From JBFONV01 sp040779335 (GTDB lineage: Bacteria; Pseudomonadota; Gammaproteobacteria; Enterobacterales; Alteromonadaceae), in contig JBFONV010000001.1 of the NCBI GenBank assembly GCA_040779335.1, forward strand, positions 186,001 to 250,000: DNA of 64,000 nt, written 5' to 3'. Numbering within the stretch: position 1 is the stretch's first letter; each line of letters starts with the position of its first letter. Below are positions 36,896 through 45,500 of this stretch, in pieces. The position numbers were made by a program, and so were the translations under genes. The notes below the pieces were generated by a model that saw only the letters and a program-made list of their open reading frames with translations, did not search any database and had not been told where the DNA came from.

Positions 36896-38155
36896 ATGAT
36901 AGTGAAAAAATCAGTAACAGAGGACAAGAGCGCTAGTATTCCTTTTCAACCAGCTTTGTTCGCTCATAGTGGGAATGATAGCAATAAATCATTTTATGCC
37001 AGAGTCATTACTGAACTTCGCCAAGCGCGATCTGAATATGAAGAATTGAGCGTGCTTAACCGCCTAGCAGAGCAATATGGGCAACAAATGTGTCAGGCTA
37101 TATTTCAAGTGTTAGCGGATTTACGTTTAGAAGAGGCTGAGGCTGTTACGTCGTGGCACAATGTGTATCAGCACACTAATTGGTTAAGCAAACGACTTGG
37201 ACATCAGGTGTCGCCAGTTACCGCAATGTGCGACTATCTCTGTTATCAGAAACAGTCATACGACAAGCCAAAGCTGACTACCATCGATAGTTTTGAGAGC
37301 TTAACCAACAATTCTACTTTTGACCGTCTTACCGGGTTACTTAATCGAAATTGCTTTAGAGATACTTTAGCGCACTTACTCGCTTTAACCGAAAGGGAAG
37401 GGACAGAACTATCTTTAGCTTTTTTTGATATAGATGACTTTAAGGACGTTAACGATAGCTATGGTCATCATATCGGCGATCTGGTTTTACAGGGAATAGG
37501 TCAACTGATTTCGACCTCCATACGGCAAAGTGATATAGCGCTGCGCTTTGGTGGAGAAGAGCTGGTGGTGCTCATGCCTAATACTAATTGCAGTGATGCT
37601 TTACTGCTAAGCAACCGTATTCGAGAAAATGTCGAGAAACACCGTTTTGTAGAAGATGGCAGCAGTATAAAAGTCACCATAAGTGGTGGTATTGCTGTTT
37701 ATCCTTTGAATGCCAAAACGGCTGAGGAACTGGTCAACTTTGCCGATCATGCTCTTTATCGTGCTAAAGGCTCAGGGAAAAATAATGTTATGTTGTTTAA
37801 AGATGAAAATCGTCATAGCCATAGAGTAAAATTGTACAAACAAGTGCAGGTCAAAAAACTCGGTTTGAATGAATCCATCGTTCTTGATGGCAAGGGTAAA
37901 AATATTTCTACTGGTGGCATACTGTTCGAAGCAATGGAAAAATATCGGTTGGGCAGTCACTTACAAATAAATCTGGAGCTTAACCACAATAAGCCGATTT
38001 TGCTGTTGGGCACGGTGCTAAGATGTGAACCAATTGCAAATAATAAATATGATATTGCGGTATCATTCTCATTTGGCAAGATGGAAAAACTAGCCAGCAG
38101 AGAAATTGCCAAGCTGGTAATTAAATGCAGTGGTGTTATTACAGAACAAGTCTAA
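36896..38155 (+). CDS. Diguanylate cyclase with C-terminal PilZ domain
   Basis: 419 residues. A helical N-terminal region (about 25-140) lacks a recognised sensor domain. The GGDEF domain (about 145-305) has active-site GGEEL (219-223) and an intact inhibitory RxxD site (Arg210-Asp213), so it should make c-di-GMP. A C-terminal PilZ-like domain (about 318-415) keeps the N-x-S-x-x-G motif (NISTGG) but its RxxxR motif looks degraded. AGGAGG precedes the start at 36896. It could be co-transcribed with the fnr-like gene 210 bases upstream, linking oxygen status to biofilm or motility control. Confidence 0.9.
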   Translation: MIVKKSVTEDKSASIPFQPALFAHSGNDSNKSFYARVITELRQARSEYEELSVLNRLAEQYGQQMCQAIFQVLADLRLEEAEAVTSWHNVYQHTNWLSKRLGHQVSPVTAMCDYLCYQKQSYDKPKLTTIDSFESLTNNSTFDRLTGLLNRNCFRDTLAHLLALTEREGTELSLAFFDIDDFKDVNDSYGHHIGDLVLQGIGQLISTSIRQSDIALRFGGEELVVLMPNTNCSDALLLSNRIRENVEKHRFVEDGSSIKVTISGGIAVYPLNAKTAEELVNFADHALYRAKGSGKNNVMLFKDENRHSHRVKLYKQVQVKKLGLNESIVLDGKGKNISTGGILFEAMEKYRLGSHLQINLELNHNKPILLLGTVLRCEPIANNKYDIAVSFSFGKMEKLASREIAKLVIKCSGVITEQV

Positions 38156-38176
38156 TTAATGGCTATAAACGTTAAC

Positions 38177-38284
38177 TCAGCTTAAGATATATCGACGCAC
38201 AAAGTTGACAATGCAGGGAGCAATTGTCAAAACAACTGCAGCCAAAACAACTACAGCCAAGACAACAGGCAACGCGATGCTCAT
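38177..38284 (-). CDS. Candidate 35-residue hydrophobic peptide encoded on a 15-bp repeat
   Basis: On the minus strand an ATG at 38284 preceded by AAGGGA (7-base spacing) opens a 35-codon ORF ending TGA. The product is a single hydrophobic helix rich in Val/Ala/Leu (about 5-27) with a basic C-terminal tail (VRRYILS). The helix core is encoded by two copies of a 15-bp direct repeat (38232-38246, 38247-38261). It opposes both neighbours. It may be a true small membrane protein or a chance ORF in a repeat. Confidence 0.35.
   Translation of the reverse strand: MSIALPVVLAVVVLAAVVLTIAPCIVNFVRRYILS
38205..38230. repeat. Inverted repeat TTGACAAT...ATTGTCAA
   Basis: Eight bases (38205-38212) are repeated in perfect inversion at 38223-38230 with a 10-base centre. 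The arms resemble the half-sites of the FNR-like boxes, but the wide spacing argues against a normal FNR site. It may be a hairpin at the end of the GGDEF-PilZ transcript. Confidence 0.4.
38232..38266. repeat. 15-bp direct repeat (2.3 copies)
   Basis: ACAACTGCAGCCAAA (38232-38246) and ACAACTACAGCCAAG (38247-38261) are followed by ACAAC. The repeats differ at two positions and keep the frame of the minus-strand ORF at 38177-38284. Confidence 0.75.
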
Positions 38285-38439
38285 CTATCATCCCTTAAGT
38301 ACCATCAAAACAACGTAATATCTGTGAGCATTCATCGCAAATCTCAAGCGAAATATTTGCCACTATAAACCTGAAAATATTCATTGAAAGCCATACGGCA
38401 TAACCCTTAATTTTTCCGCGAAACTAAAGGCTGGTTATT

Positions 38440-38453
38440 CTGATAATTGTCAG
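38440..38453 (+). promoter_or_regulatory. FNR-like box D (usp-glucan synthase operon promoter)
   Basis: CTGAT-AATT-GTCAG dyad. A TATATT hexamer at 38476-38481 lies about 32 bases from the centre, fitting a class II activator promoter. The first gene of the operon starts at 38540. Confidence 0.6.
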
Positions 38454-38539
38454 TTCAGTAAGCCATGCACGCGTGTATATTTACTGCTCTAAGTGAGGTT
38501 TGTTTTGCTTGGTTAAATAGGGATAAGGAGTTAGACGAA

Positions 38540-39523
38540 ATGCGGCATATTTTAGTTTGTCTTGACTGTTCAGTTATGTCATCTGAGGTTATACCTTATG
38601 CAATTGCATTGGCACGTAGTTTTGGTGCACATATTACTTTACTACATGTTCTCGAATACCAGCAGCAAGATACCTGTATTCCGACTGATTCTTTTGCTTG
38701 GGAAATGCAAAAAAAAGAAGCCAGAGATTATCTGAAAAATATTGAAGAAAAAGCCAATCGTACAGGTGTTTCTGCAAGTTCAGTCGTGCTTGAAGGTCGA
38801 CCAGCAGAACAAATCTACCACTGGATCAACGAACATCATGTCGACTTAACAGTGTTGTCGAGCCACGGTGAAAAAGGCCAGTCTCAATGGGCATTAGCGA
38901 GTACAACACAAAAGTTAATTGCTGGCATGCCCGGCTCTATTTTGCTAGTACCAGCAACCCGAAAAGCGCAGCATGAAAGCCCGGGTCTGAAACGTCAACG
39001 TTTGCTGGTGCCTTTAGATGGTTCCTCGTGGGCAGAAAGCGCGATACCGTTTGCCATTAATATTGTTAAAGAAGAACAAGCTGAATTAATGCTGGCGCAT
39101 GTAATGCCTGATTCAGGATTGACTCATGTCAGCCCCTTTGATAGCGAAGCTAGCGCGTTGGAAGAGCAGATCCAACAATACAATGAGCGAGTAGCTGATC
39201 ATTATCTTAGTCAGTTAAAGTCGAGATTAACGTCGACGACCAACATACCGATCAACACCTTGTTTATCAAAGAACGGGGTATTTGTGAACAATTGCGCAC
39301 TATCATCGATGCCGAGGCAATAGATATGGTGGTTATGTCTGCGTTTGGTGATGGCAATCATATGGGCAATTATTGCGGCAAAATAGCGCAGAAATTTTTG
39401 GTAGGCTGTCACGTGCCGGTGCTGCTGTTACGTGGTCAGGCATTGAATATTGATACTTTGACTGGTTTTAAAGATGATCAACTTGAGCTGGCTATGCATA
39501 TGCCGGAAAGGGCGGCTTCATGA
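38540..39523 (+). CDS. Tandem universal stress protein (UspA-UspA)
   Basis: 327 residues, start at ATG 38540 with AAGGAG nine bases upstream (an in-frame extension to 38465 lacks a ribosome-binding site). Two Usp domains are visible: residues about 1-140 (MRHILVCLDCS..., SSHGEKGQSQW) and about 157-300 (RLLVPLDGSSWAES, then SAFGDGNHMGNY). The G-2x-G-9x-(S/T) ATP-loop is only approximate in both. The stop overlaps the start of the glucan synthase-like gene (ATGA at 39520), so the two are translated together. Confidence 0.9.
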   Translation: MRHILVCLDCSVMSSEVIPYAIALARSFGAHITLLHVLEYQQQDTCIPTDSFAWEMQKKEARDYLKNIEEKANRTGVSASSVVLEGRPAEQIYHWINEHHVDLTVLSSHGEKGQSQWALASTTQKLIAGMPGSILLVPATRKAQHESPGLKRQRLLVPLDGSSWAESAIPFAINIVKEEQAELMLAHVMPDSGLTHVSPFDSEASALEEQIQQYNERVADHYLSQLKSRLTSTTNIPINTLFIKERGICEQLRTIIDAEAIDMVVMSAFGDGNHMGNYCGKIAQKFLVGCHVPVLLLRGQALNIDTLTGFKDDQLELAMHMPERAAS

Positions 39524-42500
39524 GTTATGAATTCGACCAGTTAAATGAAGACGTTATCGAAATTAAAGCTCAGGAATTAGCTCTCAGACATACTGCATCC
39601 GATCGCCCACCAGCAACTATTCCCTTATTGGTGGCGCTACCTAAAATCCCCAAATGGTTTGAGCGGGCAAAAAAATCTTTTAATACTGATGATGTTAATA
39701 CCGCAAAGGTTGCAGAATGGGTATTTGATAACAGTTATGTGCTGGAACGAGCATTGCGTCTGATAAAAAATGATATGCCTAAAGATTTTTATCGTTTGCT
39801 GCCCAGTATAGAAGATGATAATAGCCAAGAAAATTTGCCGCGCGCATACTATATTGCCAACGGGTTACTGGCCGCCAATGGTATCCAGATCAGTACGCCC
39901 ATTCTGGTTAAGTTTATTCAGGCGTATCAGCAGACAACGCCGCTTGACATCAGTGAGTTGTGGGCACTGCCGACCCTGTTGCGATTGGCCTGCCTAGAGC
40001 TGGTTATGGTCAGTATTGATCGTATGGTCGCTGATATTAATTTACCTTGTAAGATCTGCAATTTGTGGCAAACCTCTTTAGATTCGCTTGATGATGTTGA
40101 TTGCCTTGGTCGTGCTTTGCATTGTTTGTCTGTTATCGAAAATATCCCGTGGCGACGAGTTTTTGAGCGCGTCAATATTGTTGAGGCAGAGCTACGCGAT
40201 GATCCGGCTAAAGTGTATGCCAAGCTAGATTTTGACAGCCGCGAGAAATATTGCAAAACCGTCGAATTGCTAGCGCGCGCGACGCCATTCAGTGAGCAAC
40301 AGGTTGCTCAACACGCACTGACATTGGCTGAGCAGGCGAACCCAGCAGATAAGCGTAGCTCTCACGTCGGCTATTGGCTGGTTGACGAAGGGCGTATGAC
40401 ACTAGAAGACGAACTGAGTTACCGACCATCACTTTTTCTTCGCTGCCAGCGTAAATTACAACCTTTCTATCCTCAACTCTATTTGGCTGCACTAGTGTTC
40501 GCTCTAGTGGCTGTTTTGTCAGTTGCGGCCTATTATCTTTACTACAGTAAAGCCACAAGTAGTGAATTTTTACTTGGTGTGCTGTTATCCTTGATACCTG
40601 CTTCGATACTGGCGGTGTCTAGCGTCAACTGGCTGGTTACCGTGTTATTTCCGACGCGTATGCTCTATAAAATTGATTTCGACAAGGGGATCGATAGTGA
40701 TTGTGCTACTGCTGTTGTTATTCCTACTTTACTTGGCAGTGAACATGAAGTTGATAGGCTATTGTCGCATCTTGAACGTCATTATTTGTGTAATAGTGAT
40801 CCGGCAATACAATTTGTCTTACTGACTGATTTTCTCGATGCGCCCGAACAAATTGTCGCCACCGATGCAGACCTGCTCAAACGTGCTCGCAATGGGGTTA
40901 GTAGGCTTAACGAAAAGCATAAACAGGCAGGAAAAGGGCCGTTTCATTTATTACATCGGGAACGGCGTTATAACCCAAGTGAAAATTGTTGGATGGGCTG
41001 GGAACGCAAGCGCGGTAAACTCGAACAATTTAATAGTTTTCTCTGCTCGGGTAACAAAGACGCGTTTACAACTCATGAAGGTGACCCTGAGGGATTATCC
41101 AATATTCGATTTGTGATTACCCTTGATAGCGACACCCAGCTTTTTCGCGGAGCAGCAGGGCGTTTAATTGGCGCGATGGCTCATCCGCTTAACCGACCTG
41201 TATTTGATGAACAAACCGGTAAAGTGCTCGTTGGCTATACCATTATTCAGCCGCGTATTGAAATTGCGCCATCTCAGGCGAGTCCTACTTGGTTTTCTCG
41301 TTTAGCGTCTGGTGACAGCGTTATAGATATATACACCCATGCGGTATCTGATGTTTATCAAGACTTATTTGGCAGTGGTATCTACGTTGGTAAGGGTATC
41401 TATGATGTCGCTGCCTTTACGCGTAGTTTAGAGCAGTGCATTCCCGACAATACGGTGCTTAGCCATGATCTGTTTGAAGGCATTCATGGTCGTGCAGCGC
41501 TTGCTACTGATATTATTTTATACGAAGAATTTCCCAGCCGTTATTTAGCTTTTGCACGGCGTTTACATCGCTGGTTACGCGGTGATTGGCAGCTATTGCC
41601 TTGGCTAAGACGCAAGGTTAGACAATCTGATGGCAAACTTATCGCCAATAAATTGAGCCTTATCGATCAGTGGAAGCTTCTTGACAACCTGCGCCGAAGT
41701 TTAGCTGCTCCGATGCTACTGCTGTGGCTGTTCGCTGGTTGGCTATATCTCCCCGGACATCCATTGATTTGGACGTTATTTGCCCTGCTTGCGCCAATTG
41801 GTCATCAACTCGGACATGTTATGGTTTCTGTGGTGCGCAGTTATAGCTTTACTGGCATACGGGAGACGCTGACCGAGGCAATTACGACCAACGGTCGGTG
41901 GCTGTTACTGGTGATTTTTCTGCCTCATGAAGCGCTAATTGCCGCAGATGCCATCATTCGTACTTTGTTTAGACTCACCATCAGCCAGCGCAAAATGCTG
42001 GAATGGGTCACCGCTGCGCACACCGACAATCAGCTTAATAATAAAGAAACCTTGTTTTATTACTGGCGCGAAATGTTACCGAGCACACTGCTAACCATCA
42101 CCATGGTTGTTGTGGTTGTTTTCGTCAACCTTGCGGCTTTGCCCATTGCCGCGCCGCTATTACTGTTGTGGTTACTGGCCCCAGCAATTGCTTACCTGAT
42201 CAGTCGGCCGATTAAAAAAATTGTTGAACCGCTAAGCGAGCACGATGAGGTATTTTTGCGACGCTTGGCCCGGCGCACTTGGTTGTTTTTTGAAACCTTT
42301 GTTGGTCCATCAGACCATTGGTTACCGCCTGATAACTACCAAGAAGATCCCCACGGGACGATAGCACACCGCACATCACCAACTAATATTGGCATGATGT
42401 TACTTTCCAACCTATCTGCATGGGATTTTGGCTACCTTGGTCCGACTGAATTTACCCTTCGAACGATGGCGAGTATGGACACCTTGTTTGAGCTTGAACA

Positions 42501-45500
42501 TTATCGCGGTCATATATTTAACTGGTATAACACCCAAACATTGGCGACCCTTTCACCACGCTATGTATCTACCGTTGACAGCGGTAATTTAGCCGCGGCT
42601 TTGCTGACCCTTAAACAAGGTTGTTATCAGATTGAGAATAGTGCCATTTTCTCTAGTGCTCGCTGGAGTGGCTTGATGGATACTATTGCGTTGATTGAAG
42701 AGTCGCTGCAACATCTTGATGATGTCACGTCGTCTGCTGCGCGCGTGGGTGAGCAAGGGCAATATAAATCTTTAATAGCAAAAGCTGCTGATATACGCCA
42801 CAAAGCTGCCAGAGCGCGGAATAATATCGATGTCTGGTGGTTAACTGTGCACGATATGTGTGAATATGAATGTCAGGAATTTGATCGAGAATTGGTCACG
42901 ACTTTATCACAGGATTCTGCGGTTTATGATGTATCGGTGCTGCGAGATATCCGCATTTGGGTCGGGCGCGTACACCAACATTTAAGGGATATGCTTCGAG
43001 ATCAGGAAAGGTTGATGCCCTGGTTGAGCGTGTTGATTTGTCCTGTGTCTACGAAACAGGCAAATGAGTCTGTCAGTTATCAGGAACTGCGCACTAGGTT
43101 AAGTAATGTGTTAACGCCAACGCTTACTTTGTCTCAAATCGCAGAGGCTTGTTCCTCTGCGTTGCAAATGATTACCGATTATCGCACTCTCGAAGTGAAG
43201 ACAGAGCCTGATATCGCTCAGTGGTTAGACGTGCTGGAACAAGCCATTGATACATCAAATCAACATGTATTTTTGTTGCAAACAGACTTAAACACTATTC
43301 GTGAACGTGCCTACATGGAAGTTAAGGGTATGGACTTTGGCATGGTTTATGACGAAGACGCCCGGCTGTTTCATATAGGTTGGAATGTAACCACTGGCAG
43401 CATTGATCCCCATCATTATGATTTACTGGCGTCAGAGGCACGATTGGCAAGTATTGTCGCCATGGGCAAGGGTGATGTCTCCATTAAACACTGGTTTGCG
43501 TTGGGCCGTTCAGTGACAAAAATTGGTGGACTAAGCAGTCTGCTGTCTTGGGGTGGCACTATGTTTGAGTACCTGATGCCGAGATTATTACTGCGTAGTG
43601 CTGACGGAACATTGCTTGCCCAAAGCGAGCGACTGGCGGTTGACGAACAGATCAAGGCAGCAAATCAACGCGGTACACCATGGGGAATTTCGGAGTCTGG
43701 TTATGCCGATATTGATATGCAACATAATTACCAGTACCGAGCCTTTGGTGTTCCAAGTTTAGGGTTTAAGCGCGGACTTGAACTCGATACCGTTATCGCG
43801 CCTTATGCCACGGCGCTGGCGCTAGCTGTCTACCCAGCCCGAGCAACAGCGAACTTAAAACGTTTAAGTGAACTGGGGGCGTTGAGCATTTATGGTATGT
43901 ACGAAGCGGTAGATTTTACCCCTGGGCGTATACCAACGAGCAGTGATTACACTATTGTGCGCTCACACATGATGCACCATCAGGGCATGACCTTAGTCGC
44001 TTTGGATAATGTTTTATATGGCGATCCTCATGTACAACGCTTTCAATTGTGTCCGACGGTCCAAACGGTCGAATTACTGTTACATGAACAGCTGCCAGAA
44101 GACAGTGCTCCTGAGTATCCTAGCGATGCAATCACTGATGCTGAGATACCGACTGAACCTATTCATCATTTACCTCATTTGCCGACGTGGCAGCCAAATT
44201 TGGCGGGAATGTTGCCTGAATTACATGTGCTGGGCAACGGTCGCCTGAACACCCTTATTACTGATTCAGGCTCGGGCGGTATGAATTGGCGGCACAATGC
44301 GTTAACTCGTTGGGTACCTGACGTTACTGAGGATAACCACGGTGTCTGGATTTATATCAAAGATGAAGACAGTGGTCAGTTATGGTCGGTGGGACGACAA
44401 CCCGTAAGGGATGCGGGTGGAAAATCAGAGGTCACTTTTCATACTCATATGGCGGAGTTTAATCGACAAAATCATGGCATTGCCGTGCACATGGAATTGA
44501 CAGTCGCGGCAAACGACGACGCTGAAATTCGTCGTATTTCCGTAACCAATGAAACGGAAAGGGAGCGTCGACTTAGCATTACCAGCTACGCAGAGGTTGT
44601 GTTAACACCACCTAAGGAAGATGAGCGCCACCCAGCATTCAGTAAATTATTTATCCATAGTGAAGTGATTAATAATATGAACGCGCTTATTTTTGAGCGT
44701 AAGTCACGTGCTCCGCAAGAGAGTCCGCCAGCGCTGATGCATCGGCTGATTGCTGAAAGCCCATCGGTGTGGCTAACTGGTTTTGAAACCGACCGCGAGC
44801 GCTTTTTGGGCAGAAATGGTAGTGCCAGTGCTCCGTTGGCCATTGATAAAGGCTTATCGCAAACACTGGGCTGGACACTTGATCCGGTAATGTCATTGCA
44901 GGCTCGCGTTACACTGGCCCCTTATACTAGTGAAACTATGGCGTTTATTACTCTAGCAGGGGGGTCTCGTCGTTCCCTTTTTGAAGTGGCACAGCGCTAT
45001 GAGGCATTATCTTCGGTAGATTTGATTTTTCATGACAGTTTGTACAAAACCAGTCGTGATATACAGCGCTTTGAATATGCCATTCCATATTTGCCGTTGT
45101 TACAAAAATTACTTAGCCTGTTGTTGCAATCACATAAGGCGCTTAGAGCTGATACACACATTATTGCCGATAATCGCCTTGGCCAACCAGCACTTTGGTC
45201 TTTCGGTCTATCGGGTGATATACCGATATTACTGCTGCATCAGTCAGATGTTAGTAATGTTGCTCTATTACGAGTGTTGCTATGTGGCCATCAACGCTGG
45301 TACCAACTTGGCATTCGTATCGACTTGGTTATTATGCACGAGGGCAGTACGGGGTATATTGATGAAGTAGGCGAACGGGTGCAAAAGTTACTGCATAAGC
45401 TGGGCGCGCAAGGGTTACTTGGCCAGCGTGGCGGCATTCACCGAATTCATCCTGATCAGGTGTCGATTAGTCAGCGTAATGTGATTGAAGCGAGTGCTCA

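Noticed and set aside
38205..38230. Eighth FNR-like box
   Set aside because: The arms match the half-sites but are ten bases apart; kept only as an inverted repeat.
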